From assembly GCA_041940425.1 (NCBI GenBank), contig JBGTSF010000014.1, positions 1 to 64,000 on the forward strand: DNA of 64,000 bases, given 5' to 3'. Of the stretch, positions 42,637-51,178 are shown piece after piece; the first letter of the stretch is position 1, and each line of letters begins with the position of its first letter. Made by a program: the position numbers and the translations under genes. The notes under the pieces were generated by a model. The model was not told where the DNA came from, did not search any database, and saw nothing but the letters and a program-made list of their open reading frames with translations. The stretch is from DATHTS01 sp041940425 (GTDB lineage: Bacteria > Acidobacteriota > Blastocatellia > Pyrinomonadales > Pyrinomonadaceae).

Positions 42637-43407
42637 ATGTTAGAAGTAAACAACATTTCAATAAATTATGGCGAATGCAATGTCATCGAAGACGTCTCTT
42701 TCGTGCTGGAAAGCGGAAAAATCATCGCCTTGCTCGGCGCAAACGGCGCGGGCAAGACGACGCTTTTGAAATCTTTGAACCGCAGTTTGCCCGTTTCAAA
42801 AGGCGGAATTCTTTTGAACGGAAAATCATTGGACGAATTTTCGCGGCGGGAAATCGCAACAGAAATCGCCGTCATTGCGCAGGAAAACGAAACGAAATTT
42901 CCCGTGTCGGTTTTGGAATTTGTCTTAGCCGGAAGATTCGCGCACGGCGGAAATTTCGGCTGGGAAACGGAAAACGATTTGCGAATTGCCGAAGACTGTC
43001 TCGCATTGTGCGATCTGAAAAATTACGAATCGCGTTTGATGAACCAACTTTCGGGCGGCGAACGACAGAGAGTGATTTTAGCAAGAGCTTTGGCGACCGA
43101 AGCGAAAATTTTACTGCTCGACGAACCGACAACGAATTTAGATTTAGCGCATCAGGCGATGATGTTTCGCCTTGTGAGAAAAAGATGCAAAAGTTGCGAT
43201 AGTTCGGCAATTGTCATCACGCACGATTTAAATCTGGCTTCGGAATTTGCCGATGAAATTTTGCTTTTGAAAAACGGAAAAATTTTTGCCAAAGGCACAC
43301 CCGAAAAAGTTTTAACGGAAGAAAATTTAAGAGAAATTTTCGATGTAAAAGTTTTGCTCGACCGAAATCCGGCGAGCGGAAAAAGAAGAGTAACGACGAT
43401 CTTTTGA
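42637..43407 (+). CDS. btuD: Cobalamin ABC transporter ATPase
   Basis: 256-residue ATP-binding subunit. Walker A is GANGAGKTT, signature motif LSGGERQRV, Walker B ILLLDEPTTNLD, and the H-loop His is in ITHDLNL. It powers B12 import through BtuC with BtuF. It has no Shine-Dalgarno, because repeat sequence precedes the ATG. A long frame of the opposite phase across the same DNA is a shadow. Confidence 0.95.
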   Translation: MLEVNNISINYGECNVIEDVSFVLESGKIIALLGANGAGKTTLLKSLNRSLPVSKGGILLNGKSLDEFSRREIATEIAVIAQENETKFPVSVLEFVLAGRFAHGGNFGWETENDLRIAEDCLALCDLKNYESRLMNQLSGGERQRVILARALATEAKILLLDEPTTNLDLAHQAMMFRLVRKRCKSCDSSAIVITHDLNLASEFADEILLLKNGKIFAKGTPEKVLTEENLREIFDVKVLLDRNPASGKRRVTTIF

Positions 43408-43420
43408 TAAAACGGCTCGT

Positions 43421-43489
43421 CGTTTGTTGTTAGTTGTTCGTTGCTGATTGAGTATTTGCAACGAACAACTACCAACGAACCACGAACCA
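43421..43489. repeat. GTTCGTT inverted heptamer repeat before riboswitch 2
   Basis: Left arm TTGTTGTTAGTTGTTCGTTGC and right arm CAACGAACAACTACCAACGAACCACGAACC, about 12 bp apart. Only 14 bp follow the btuD stop. Confidence 0.82.
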
Positions 43490-43494
43490 AAATG

Positions 43495-43660
43495 ACAACC
43501 GACGCGAAAGGAACGCGGTGCGATTCCGCGACTGCCCACGCAACAGTGAACTGAGGGCGGAGGGATGAAGGATGAGGGATGAAAATTTTTTAAATTCATC
43601 CTTCATCCCTCATCCTTCATCCCTCAGAAAGTCTGGAACTTTGCTTCGTTTGTTAAGGCA
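43495..43660 (+). promoter_or_regulatory. Cobalamin riboswitch, copy 2, with a heptamer-repeat stem
   Basis: Core elements GAAAGGAACGCGGTGCGATTCCGCGACTG, CCCACGCAACAGTGAACTGA and, after a repeat insert, CAGAAAGTCTGGAACTTTGC follow the pattern of the Bacteroidetes-like B12 riboswitch form. The variable stem (43561-43625) is a palindromic GGATGAA/GGATGAG repeat, at the same place where riboswitch 1 has its own repeat. It stands just before the TonB-dependent receptor gene and probably controls its transcription or translation. It is less canonical than copy 1. Confidence 0.72.
43561..43625. repeat. GGATGAA palindromic repeat within riboswitch 2
   Basis: Left arm AGGGATGAAGGATGAGGGATGA (43561-43582) and right arm TCATCCTTCATCCCTCATCC (about 43596-43625). 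It is nearly the same element as at 1504-1574. Confidence 0.9.
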
Positions 43661-43697
43661 CAAACCAAATTCCGCGTTGGGCGGAAAAGGAGAAAAA

Positions 43698-46067
43698 ATG
43701 AAAATTATAAAAATTTTAAGTTTGATTTGTTTTTTGACAATCGGCATTTCGGCACAGACCGGCGCAACGGTTGCCGGCGTTGTGAGAGGAAAACCATTCA
43801 GGGATGGTATGAAAATCACTGTTTTTCTAACTCTAAAAAATGACAGGACAAAAAGTTTTGAAAAGGTTGCCGATAATAATGGAAATTTTCGGTTTGAAAA
43901 TATACCAAGCGGTGAGTATTCGATTTTTGCGGGCGCAGAAATAAGCGATGTTATTCTTCAAGACGAACAGGAAATTGTTTTAGTTGATGGTCAGGTCAGA
44001 AATGTTGAGCTGAACATAAGTTACGACAGAGGTGAGATTTCCGAAATCGTTACAATCGTCGCTTCGGGAACAATGCAATCGGAAAGCGAAGTTTCCAAAA
44101 CCGTCAACATCATTGACGGACAGGAAATGCGCGACCGCGCGGATTTTGCTTTGGCGGAAACGCTCAGGACAGTTCCCGGTTTCAGAGTTCAGCAGCTCGG
44201 CGGTTTCGGCAGAACGGCTTCGATCAAAACGCGCGGTCTGCGAAATCAGGATACGGCGGTTTTAATTGACGGCATTCGTTTCCGCGACGCTTCGGCGATC
44301 ACGGGCGATGCTTCGGCGTTTTTATCGGATTTCACCTTGACGAGCGTATCCAGAATCGAAGTTTTGCGCGGTTCAGGCAGTTCGCTTTACGGCACGAACG
44401 CCATCGGCGGGACGATTGATTTTCAAACGCCGAAACCGACGAGCGGACTTCGCGGAAATATTTCCGCGGCGGCAGGCGGACTCGGTTTGGGAAGATTTCG
44501 CGGCAACATTTCGGACGGAACAAATGACGGAAAATTCGCGTTCAATGTCGGCGTTTCGCGCACCGCATACACCAAAGGAATTGACGGCGAAGACGATGCG
44601 CATAACACGAATTTTCAATCGCGCATCGAATACAATCCGTTTCAAAAAACGAATCTGTCAGCGCGTTTTTTCGTCTCGGATGCTTATGTTCGCCTGAACT
44701 CGAATCCCGACACATTCGGCAATCTGCCGCCGACCAATGCAGCCATAATTGACGCGCGGCAAGGCGTAAATTTTATCTTCGATCAAAACGACCCGGACAA
44801 TTTTCAGAAATCGAAATTCTTTAACGGGCAGATTGTTTTAACGCACGCCTTTAACGACAAACTCGTTTTTCAAGGCTTTTATTCCGGCTTAAAAACTTCG
44901 CGCAAAAATCAAAACGGCATTTTAGGCGCGGGTTTTCAGAGTGAATCAACAAGTATTTTCGACGGCACGATCCAGACGGCGAACGGGCATTTTAACTGGT
45001 CGCCGAATCGCTTTAACGAAATTACAATCGGCTACGAATTCGAGACGGAAAAATACGGCAACTTTGGTTTTACGCCGTCGGGCGCGGGTAATTTTTTCAC
45101 CCGCGCAAAGCAGTCGAGCAACACAATCTACGCGCAAGACCTTTTGCAATTTTTCGGCGGCAGACTGCAAATTGCGGGCGGTTTCAGAGCGCAGTTTTTT
45201 AATCTGAAAAATCCCGATTTTAGTGTAACCAACGCGCCGTATGAAAATCTCGTTCTGGAGAATCCGCCGACCGCTTACACCTTCGACGGCGCGGCTTCTT
45301 ACTTTTTCGAGAAAACGAAAACAAAGATCCGCGCGCACGTCGGCAACGGCTACCGCGTGCCGTCGCTCTATGAAAGGTTCGGCACGTTTTACAGCAGTTT
45401 TTCGCGGCAATTTATCGCGCTTGGTTTTCCGTTTTTACAGCCTGAAAAAACGATTGCCTATGATGCGGGAATCGAGCAGTTTTTGTTCAATCAGAAAGCG
45501 AAACTGACCGCCGTTTATTTTTATACGAAATTGATTGACACGATCGGTTTCGGCAACGTCGTGCCGTCTGTCGGCAATACGCCGCGACCGTTCGGCGGCT
45601 ATATCAACACGAAAGGCGGCATCGCGCGCGGCGCGGAATTTAGCGGACAATTTGCCGTTACGGATTCGACCGATGTTTTCGCGTCATACACTTTTACCAA
45701 CAGCGACCAGCGCGTGCCGCAAGTTTCGGGAAGCGGAATTATCGAAACGCTCGGCGTTCCGAAAAATCAATTCACGCTCGTTGCCACGCAGCGTTTTAAA
45801 CGCGCGTGGGTAAATTTCGATTTTCTCGCAACCGATGCATATCTCGCGCCGATCTTCAGCAATTCGAGTTTTCAAACATACGTTTACCGTTTCAAAGGAA
45901 ACCGCCGCGCCGATCTGACCGCCGGTTATACATTCCCGGTTAGAAACGAAAAAATGAATCTGCGCCTGTTCGGAACGATTGAGAATCTTTTCGATTACGA
46001 ATATTACGAAAACGGTTTTAGAACGGTCGGTAGAAATGCGCGGGCAGGTTTAGCATTCGGATTTTAA
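43698..46067 (+). CDS. TonB-dependent receptor, probably for vitamin B12
   Basis: 789-residue outer-membrane receptor. A signal peptide (ISAQTG) precedes a carboxypeptidase-regulatory-like domain (about 25-105, VAGVVRGKPFRDG...FRFENIPSGEYSIF). Then comes the plug (about 120-240, with DRADFALAETLRTVPGFRVQQLGG, and RIEVLRGSGSSLYGTNAIGGTID) and a 22-stranded barrel ending in the aromatic GLAFGF. The ATG at 43698 has an AAGGAG site. The frame is open upstream into the riboswitch but that is not coding. Cobalamin as the substrate is inferred from the riboswitch and the btuFCD neighbours. Confidence 0.92.
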   Translation: MKIIKILSLICFLTIGISAQTGATVAGVVRGKPFRDGMKITVFLTLKNDRTKSFEKVADNNGNFRFENIPSGEYSIFAGAEISDVILQDEQEIVLVDGQVRNVELNISYDRGEISEIVTIVASGTMQSESEVSKTVNIIDGQEMRDRADFALAETLRTVPGFRVQQLGGFGRTASIKTRGLRNQDTAVLIDGIRFRDASAITGDASAFLSDFTLTSVSRIEVLRGSGSSLYGTNAIGGTIDFQTPKPTSGLRGNISAAAGGLGLGRFRGNISDGTNDGKFAFNVGVSRTAYTKGIDGEDDAHNTNFQSRIEYNPFQKTNLSARFFVSDAYVRLNSNPDTFGNLPPTNAAIIDARQGVNFIFDQNDPDNFQKSKFFNGQIVLTHAFNDKLVFQGFYSGLKTSRKNQNGILGAGFQSESTSIFDGTIQTANGHFNWSPNRFNEITIGYEFETEKYGNFGFTPSGAGNFFTRAKQSSNTIYAQDLLQFFGGRLQIAGGFRAQFFNLKNPDFSVTNAPYENLVLENPPTAYTFDGAASYFFEKTKTKIRAHVGNGYRVPSLYERFGTFYSSFSRQFIALGFPFLQPEKTIAYDAGIEQFLFNQKAKLTAVYFYTKLIDTIGFGNVVPSVGNTPRPFGGYINTKGGIARGAEFSGQFAVTDSTDVFASYTFTNSDQRVPQVSGSGIIETLGVPKNQFTLVATQRFKRAWVNFDFLATDAYLAPIFSNSSFQTYVYRFKGNRRADLTAGYTFPVRNEKMNLRLFGTIENLFDYEYYENGFRTVGRNARAGLAFGF

Positions 46068-46070
46068 GAA

Positions 46071-46145
46071 GTTTAGCCACGAATAACACGAATTACACAA
46101 ATAAATTTTTTAAAATTTCTTATTCACGCTATTCGTGGCTAATTT
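46071..46145. repeat. TAGCCACGAA inverted repeat, copy 2
   Basis: Left arm TTTAGCCACGAATAACACGAA and right arm TTCACGCTATTCGTGGCTAA. It lies between two convergent genes. See copy 1 at 3272-3353. Confidence 0.85.
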
Positions 46146-46146
46146 C

Positions 46147-47088
46147 TTATTCTGATTCGACTCCGGCAGCTTTTAGAACGAAATCCGGTGTTTTCGGCTC
46201 GTCGGGCAGAATATTTTCTCTGCCTTTCGCCAAAGCCCAGCGGTGAAGCCATGAAATGCCGTTTCTTCTGACAAAAGTATCGGGCAATTTGTAGGCTTCG
46301 TCTTTTAACGTTTCTTCCAGAGCGACGAATTTATAATTTCGTTTTTTGAGCATCTCCGCAATGTCGCCCATATAATCGGCGTTGATCGAATTGGCGTGCA
46401 GAAGCAGAATCTGCTTAACTTCGCGCCCGAAAAGTTTGACCGACTGCCGTTCCCAGTAATCGGTTTTCGCTTCGAGATACGGCACATAAGCCGCGCCGAT
46501 CTCCCTTTTTAATTTCTCGTCTTTTTTCGCTATCGCATTGTCGTAGGCGCGGGCGAAAATCCAATCGGAATTGTCAATCGTCACGGGCGCGATCGTGTAG
46601 CCGTGCTGATCTAAAAATTTTCCGAGCTCGTTTTTTATTTCCAGACTCAAACCCGTCCACAAAAAAGGATGACGAAAATATTTTATTTTTTGATTTTTGT
46701 CGGCGAGCAGTTTTTTTGTAACGATCTCGCCTTTCAAAATCTCGGCTTGATATTTTTCCAAAGGATTGTCGTGCAGGCTCAGATGCGAAAAAGTGTGATT
46801 ACCGAGTTCGAGTCCGGCATCGAGCCACGCTTTCAGTAAATCAACTTCTTCGGCGACGAGTTTTTCTTCGCGGTAAAGTTTGTTTTCATTGACAAAACCG
46901 ATGGCGGGAATTTTCTTTTTTTTAAGATGACCGAGCAGTTTGCGCGTGATTTTCTGCCGTTTTTGCAAATTACTGTCTTTGGCAACAACTGGCAGATCGT
47001 CAATCGTAACGGCAATAAATCTCTGCGGCTTCTGTGCTGGAATTGCCAGAGCGGAAAATAAAATCAAAACTAAGATAAGAAATTTCAT
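46147..47088 (-). CDS. Polysaccharide deacetylase family protein
   Basis: 313 residues with a signal peptide ending IPAQKP. The NodB-type fold is visible: catalytic Asp-Asp motif VTIDDLPV (the usual form is TFDDG), the metal His pair in NHTFSHLSLH, and FRHPFLW. A later ILLLHANSIN supplies another His. It probably removes acyl groups from a cell-wall or extracellular polysaccharide. TIDDLP with Leu and Pro after the Asp pair departs from the canonical motif but occurs in bacterial relatives of this type. Confidence 0.88.
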   Translation of the reverse strand: MKFLILVLILFSALAIPAQKPQRFIAVTIDDLPVVAKDSNLQKRQKITRKLLGHLKKKKIPAIGFVNENKLYREEKLVAEEVDLLKAWLDAGLELGNHTFSHLSLHDNPLEKYQAEILKGEIVTKKLLADKNQKIKYFRHPFLWTGLSLEIKNELGKFLDQHGYTIAPVTIDNSDWIFARAYDNAIAKKDEKLKREIGAAYVPYLEAKTDYWERQSVKLFGREVKQILLLHANSINADYMGDIAEMLKKRNYKFVALEETLKDEAYKLPDTFVRRNGISWLHRWALAKGRENILPDEPKTPDFVLKAAGVESE

Positions 47089-47129
47089 AAAGATATTTGC
47101 CCGCGAAATACGCGAAAAAGCGCGAAATA

Positions 47130-47172
47130 ATATAATGACTTTCGTGGATTTTCGTGTTTGTTCGTGGCTAAT
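47130..47172. repeat. Half copy of the TAGCCACGAA repeat
   Basis: The right-hand arm alone, TTTCGTGGATTTTCGTGTTTGTTCGTGGCTAA, nearly identical to the right arm at 3326-3353. It overlaps the end of the VOC gene region and lies before its stop codon. Confidence 0.8.
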
Positions 47173-47589
47173 TTATTTAGCGAAAACCTGCGAAAAATCG
47201 CTGAAAGATTTAAATTCCAGCGCGTTGCCGCTTGGGTCTAAGAAAAACATCGTCGCCTGTTCGCCGGTTTCGCCTTCAAAACGAATCTTCGGTTCGATGA
47301 CGAATTCGACATTTTTCGATTGCAGACGTTCGGCGAATTTTTTAAATTCGTCGGGCGGCAGAACGATGCCGAAATGCGGAACGGGAACGTGGTCGGCATC
47401 AACTTCGTTTTTATGTCGCACGCCCGAAGCATCGGGCGCGAGATGCGCGACGATCTGATGACCGAACAAATTAAAATCAATCCAGTTGTCCGAGCTTCTG
47501 CCTTCTTCACAGCCGAGAATCTCGCCGTAAAACTTACGCGACGATTCCAAATCTTTAACGGGAAATGCCAGATGAAATAAATTTTGCAT
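47173..47589 (-). CDS. VOC family protein (glyoxalase/bleomycin-resistance fold)
   Basis: 138 residues with the paired βαβββ units of the VOC superfamily: FHLAFPVKDLESSRKFYGEILG at the N-terminus (metal-binding His at 6), HFGIVLPP with a second His, and FFLDPSGNALEFKSF with a Glu at the C-terminal metal position. Enzyme activity unknown. It begins divergently from proC, with the start codons within about 70 bp. Confidence 0.87.
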   Translation of the reverse strand: MQNLFHLAFPVKDLESSRKFYGEILGCEEGRSSDNWIDFNLFGHQIVAHLAPDASGVRHKNEVDADHVPVPHFGIVLPPDEFKKFAERLQSKNVEFVIEPKIRFEGETGEQATMFFLDPSGNALEFKSFSDFSQVFAK

Positions 47590-47655
47590 AATGTTTTTTA
47601 CCGGAAATTTGTCTTACAATTATACGTCAAAAACAAAATTTTATTTGAAAACGGT

Positions 47656-48498
47656 ATGGAAAACAATTTAGCAGATCTGCATTTAACATTTATCGGCTGC
47701 GGCGTGATGGCGGAATCAATCGTTGCCGGACTTTTAAGAAAAAACTTAGTCAAACCGGAACAGATCACAGCGAGCCATCCGCGCGAAAGCCGCCGCAAAG
47801 AGCTGACGGAAAAATACAGTATTCGAGTTTTTGAAAAAAACGCGGAAGCGGTCGAAAGCGTTAAAAGCGAGGAAAATTCCGGCGTTTTTCTGTGCGTCAA
47901 ACCGCAGAGAATCAAAAATATTCTCGAAGAATTAAAAGGCGTGGTCGCGCCCCGTCAGATGGTTTTGTCAATCATTGCCGGCGCGAAGATCGAAACGATT
48001 TCCGGTGCGCTCGGAAATGAAAAGATCGTCCGCACGATGCCGAACACGCCCGCGCAGATCGGCGCGGGAATGACGGCGTGGACTTGCACCGAAAAAATTT
48101 CCAACACGGAAAAAGCGCAGATCAAATCGCTTTTGTCGGCTCTCGGCAAAGAGCTTTTTGTGGAAAATGAAAATATGATTGATATGGCAACGAGTTTGAG
48201 CGCGACCGGACCGACTTATATTTTTATGGTGATGGAAGCTCTCACAGACGCGGGCGTTCATCTCGGATTTTCGCGCGAAGTTTCAAAAGAACTCGTGCAG
48301 GAAACGATGCTCGGCGCGGTTCTCTTTGCAATGGAATCGCACAAGCATCCGGCGGAGTTAAGAAATATGGTAACGTCGCCGGGCGGAACGAGTGCCGATG
48401 CCATTTATCAAATGGAAAAAGGCGGACTTCGCACCGTTCTTTCAAAAGCCGTCTATGCCGCCTATCAACGCGCCGTCGCGCTCGGACAGAAAAAGTGA
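47656..48498 (+). CDS. proC: Pyrroline-5-carboxylate reductase
   Basis: Final step of proline synthesis, reducing pyrroline-5-carboxylate with NAD(P)H. 280 residues. The Rossmann motif LTFIGCGVMAESIVAGLL opens the protein; the signature MVTSPGGTSADAIYQMEKGGLRTVLSKAVYAA is near the end. I take the ATG at 47656; an upstream in-frame start (47584) would give a hydrophobic lead unlike the family. No other proline gene is adjacent. Confidence 0.95.
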   Translation: MENNLADLHLTFIGCGVMAESIVAGLLRKNLVKPEQITASHPRESRRKELTEKYSIRVFEKNAEAVESVKSEENSGVFLCVKPQRIKNILEELKGVVAPRQMVLSIIAGAKIETISGALGNEKIVRTMPNTPAQIGAGMTAWTCTEKISNTEKAQIKSLLSALGKELFVENENMIDMATSLSATGPTYIFMVMEALTDAGVHLGFSREVSKELVQETMLGAVLFAMESHKHPAELRNMVTSPGGTSADAIYQMEKGGLRTVLSKAVYAAYQRAVALGQKK

Positions 48499-48631
48499 AA
48501 TTGGTAATTGGTAACTGATAACTAGCTTTTGGCTTTTGAATTATTATATTTTCGATTTAAGGCTTGAAAAGACATTTATGAAGAATTGAATCAAAAAACC
48601 AATTACCAATTACCAAAAACCAGTTACCATT
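48499..48631. repeat. TTGGTAA inverted repeat after proC
   Basis: Left arm AATTGGTAATTGGTAACTGATAAC (48499-48523) and right arm CCAATTACCAATTACC (about 48599-48614, then CCAGTTACC to 48628), about 75 bp apart. It fills the gap between proC and the next gene. Confidence 0.82.
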
Positions 48632-48661
48632 TTTTATGTTAAAATTTCTTCATTAAAACTT

Positions 48662-49549
48662 ATGAAAATCTGCCCGAATTGTCAGACCAGATATACCGAC
48701 GACACGCTCCAATTCTGCCTGCAGGACGGCGCAACGCTGGTCGGCGATGACGCTCAAACTTCACAACCGACCGTCGCGTTTAATGACGAGCAGGAAACGG
48801 TCGTCAAAAATCGCCAAAATGAGCCGCCGATCAATTTCGATCTGCAAAATTCGAAAGAAACACAATACCGGCAACCGCAAACGGCAAATTTTCAAACCGA
48901 AGAGAAAAAATCGAACACGGCACTTGCGGTCGTGACGACCATTTTGGCGATGCTTCTGATTTTCGGCGCAATCGGCATCGGCGCGTGGATTTATTTCGGA
49001 AAAGATTCGGAAACCGCCAGAGACGCGAACGTCAAAAATTCGTTTCCCAATAATTCCGCCAAAAACAAAAACGAAAACGCCGAAGTTTTTCCGCCCGAAA
49101 ACGCGAACGAAAAACCTTCCGTCCGACCGACCGACCAAAAAACGCCCGCCCCGGATTTTGATGCGGAAGAGGTAAAAGCAAATGTTTCGAAAACCGTTTA
49201 TGCGTGGAAATCGGCGGCGGAATCTCTTGATCTGACGGAATATATGACGCATTACGCCGACCGTCTGGATTATTACAACAAACGCGGCGCGAGTATCGGC
49301 ACGGTGCGCGCCGACAAACAAAAGGCGTTTTCGACCTATGACACGATCAAAATAAATCTGAGCAATATGCGCGTTACGCCTGACGAGACCGGCGAAAACG
49401 CGACCGCCGTTTTCGACAAGGAGTGGTATTTTGAAAATGCTCAAAAGGTTTCGGAAGGCAAAGTACAAACTCAATTAAAGATGAAAAAAATCGGAGGCGA
49501 TTGGAAGATCACGAGCGAGCGCGATCTGAAAGTTTATTACGTCAACTGA
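48662..49549 (+). CDS. Zinc-ribbon, single-pass membrane protein with an NTF2-like C-terminal domain
   Basis: 295 residues. A zinc-ribbon-like N-terminus (MKICPNCQTRYTDDTLQFCLQDG) with three Cys and a fourth position lacking a clear Cys, then a low-complexity Gln/Thr stretch, a membrane helix at about 89-112 (LAVVTTILAMLLIFGAIGIGAWIYF), a Pro/Asn/Lys linker and an NTF2/SnoaL-like domain from about residue 170 (VKANVSKTVYAWKSAAESLDLTEYMTHYADRLDYYNK...WKITSERDLKVYYV). The stop codon overlaps the next gene's ATG. Function unknown; the layout resembles protein-kinase-associated sensors in this phylum. Confidence 0.83.
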   Translation: MKICPNCQTRYTDDTLQFCLQDGATLVGDDAQTSQPTVAFNDEQETVVKNRQNEPPINFDLQNSKETQYRQPQTANFQTEEKKSNTALAVVTTILAMLLIFGAIGIGAWIYFGKDSETARDANVKNSFPNNSAKNKNENAEVFPPENANEKPSVRPTDQKTPAPDFDAEEVKANVSKTVYAWKSAAESLDLTEYMTHYADRLDYYNKRGASIGTVRADKQKAFSTYDTIKINLSNMRVTPDETGENATAVFDKEWYFENAQKVSEGKVQTQLKMKKIGGDWKITSERDLKVYYVN

Positions 49550-50025
49550 TGAATGACAATTCGGAAATTTTTATCCGTCCGGCGACCAATGCCGACTGTA
49601 AAAATATTCAAAAACTCGTTTTCGGCGTTTTGCGAGAATACGGCTTAACGCCTGAACCCGGCGGCACGGACACCGATTTAAACGACATCGAAAAAGAATA
49701 TTTCGGGCGCGGTGGTTTGTTTGAAATTTTGGAAGATAAGGACGGAAATCTTTTGGGAACGGTCGGGCTTTTTCCTTTAGATGATGAAACAGTCGAGCTT
49801 CGCAAAATGTATTTCGATAAAAAATTGCGCGGTCGCGGTTTCGGAAAAAAAATGCTCGAACGAATGATCGAAAAATCGCGCGAACTAGGTTTTAAGAAAA
49901 TCTATCTCGAAACCGCAAGCATTCTGAAAGAAGCCGCCGCGCTTTACGAAAAATTTGGGTTTAAGCCGACGACCGAAGGCATTCACAGCAAGCGGTGCGA
50001 CGCGGCTTATTTTTTGGATTTGTAA
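49549..50025 (+). CDS. GNAT family N-acetyltransferase
   Basis: 158 residues. Starts IFIRPATNADCKNIQKLV; the acetyl-CoA motif is KKLRGRGFGKKMLERM; the C-terminal ALYEKFGFKP is typical. I take the ATG at 49549, which overlaps the previous stop codon (TGATG), implying translational coupling. The reading frame extends upstream over the earlier gene, but that part is shadow. Substrate unknown. Confidence 0.9.
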   Translation: MNDNSEIFIRPATNADCKNIQKLVFGVLREYGLTPEPGGTDTDLNDIEKEYFGRGGLFEILEDKDGNLLGTVGLFPLDDETVELRKMYFDKKLRGRGFGKKMLERMIEKSRELGFKKIYLETASILKEAAALYEKFGFKPTTEGIHSKRCDAAYFLDL

Positions 50026-50032
50026 ATTTTTT

Positions 50033-50821
50033 ATGAACGAAAAACCTGTCGAAATAAAACTTCCCGCGAATCTTTTTGCGGGCAAAACGGCGATCATAAC
50101 GGGCGCGTCGCGCGGAGTCGGCGCGGCGACCGCTCTGCGGCTTACGGAAGCGGGCGCGAATGTCGTTGTTAATTTTCTAAGCCGTGAAGACGCGGCAAAC
50201 GAGGTCGTCGAAAAATGTAAAAATCTCGGCGCGGACGCGATCGCCGTGCAGGGCGATGTGTCAGAATGGGCGGACGCGCAAAATCTCGCGCAGAAAGCTC
50301 TGGAAAAATTCGGGCGAATCGATCTTTTGGTTCTAAATGCCGGAATCTGGCAGGGCGCGCCGATCGAAGAGATGAGCGAAGAAGTTTGGAATAAGGTTTT
50401 GAATACGAATCTCAAAGCGGCTTGGGCGATGACCAAGGCGTGTGTTCCGGCGATGAAAAAACAGGATTCGGGCGCGATTGTTCTCGTCAGTTCGACCGCC
50501 GGACAGCGCGGCGAAGCGAATTATTCGAACTACGCCGCGTCGAAGGGCGGGCAGATTTCTTTTACCAAAGCTCTCGCTTCGGAACTCTGTCCGAAGATCC
50601 GCGTCAACTGCGTCGCGCCCGGCTGGATCGAAACGGCGATGGTGCGTCCCGTCTTTGAAGACGAAAATTATAGAGCGAGCGTCTTAAACTCGATTCCATT
50701 AAAGCGTATGGCGGCGACCGACGATGTTGCGCTTTCGATCTGTTTTCTGCTCTCGGATTGGTCGCGCCACATCACGGGCGAAATTTTAAATATAAACGGC
50801 GGTGCGGTTTTGTGTGGGTGA
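50033..50821 (+). CDS. SDR family oxidoreductase (FabG-like)
   Basis: 262 residues of the short-chain dehydrogenase family. Nucleotide motif AIITGASRGVGAATAL, NNAG replaced by LNAGIWQGAP, catalytic Ser in VLVSSTAGQRG and Tyr/Lys in YAASKGG. Such FabG-like enzymes reduce 3-oxoacyl or similar keto substrates; the exact reaction cannot be read. It starts 8 bp after the GNAT gene and ends next to the inverted repeat that flanks the following gene. Confidence 0.9.
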   Translation: MNEKPVEIKLPANLFAGKTAIITGASRGVGAATALRLTEAGANVVVNFLSREDAANEVVEKCKNLGADAIAVQGDVSEWADAQNLAQKALEKFGRIDLLVLNAGIWQGAPIEEMSEEVWNKVLNTNLKAAWAMTKACVPAMKKQDSGAIVLVSSTAGQRGEANYSNYAASKGGQISFTKALASELCPKIRVNCVAPGWIETAMVRPVFEDENYRASVLNSIPLKRMAATDDVALSICFLLSDWSRHITGEILNINGGAVLCG

Positions 50822-50829
50822 ACAGGCTG

Positions 50830-50863
50830 CAGAAGCCCGCGCGTCAGCAAGGGCGGATTTAAG
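50830..50863. repeat. Left terminal inverted repeat of a small-gene cassette
   Basis: CAGAAGCCCGCGCGTCAGC... 34 bp; its near-perfect reverse complement lies at 51179-51214 with one 2-base difference. Same family as the btuF repeat at 40636-40704. Confidence 0.92.
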
Positions 50864-50874
50864 TTATATTCATT

Positions 50875-51177
50875 ATGGCGATTCCGAAAAAAGGTTCGAG
50901 AAAAATCGTAGTTGACAATGTAACCTATCGCTGGCGAATTATGTGGAAACCCTCGCAGGATTATGAAGCCGGAAGTTTAAACGCGGCAGTAGAACTATAT
51001 GAAAATCCTCAAGGTGTTTTGCATATTATTTTTCCTTGGGTTAAATACGAAGGCAATATGTTCATTAAAAAATCAGTAACACCAAAACATATGGAAAGTG
51101 TAATTAAAGATGCTTTGAAAAGTGGTTGGAAACCGACAGAGGACAAAAACTTTCAAATTATATGTGAAAAATCCTGA
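50875..51177 (+). CDS. Hypothetical protein of an IPKKGSR-type family
   Basis: 100 residues. The opening AIPKKGSRKIVVDNVTYRWRI is a pattern I recognise from small unnamed proteins of diverse bacteria, but no function is known. The rest looks beta-rich (AAVELYENPQGVLHIIFPWV) and ends in a short helix (MESVIKDALKSGW). It is AT-richer than the SDR gene before it. It is tightly flanked by the two inverted repeats, so it could have arrived as a cassette. A weak upstream ribosome site is seen. Confidence 0.72.
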   Translation: MAIPKKGSRKIVVDNVTYRWRIMWKPSQDYEAGSLNAAVELYENPQGVLHIIFPWVKYEGNMFIKKSVTPKHMESVIKDALKSGWKPTEDKNFQIICEKS

Positions 51178-51178
51178 T

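Noticed and set aside
42627..43202. An overlapping plus-strand frame across btuD
   Set aside because: btuD in the other phase has Walker A, signature and Walker B motifs, so this frame is a shadow.
43572..43697. An N-terminal extension of the TonB-dependent receptor
   Set aside because: It would translate the riboswitch and its repeat; the ATG at 43698 has a signal peptide and a ribosome site.
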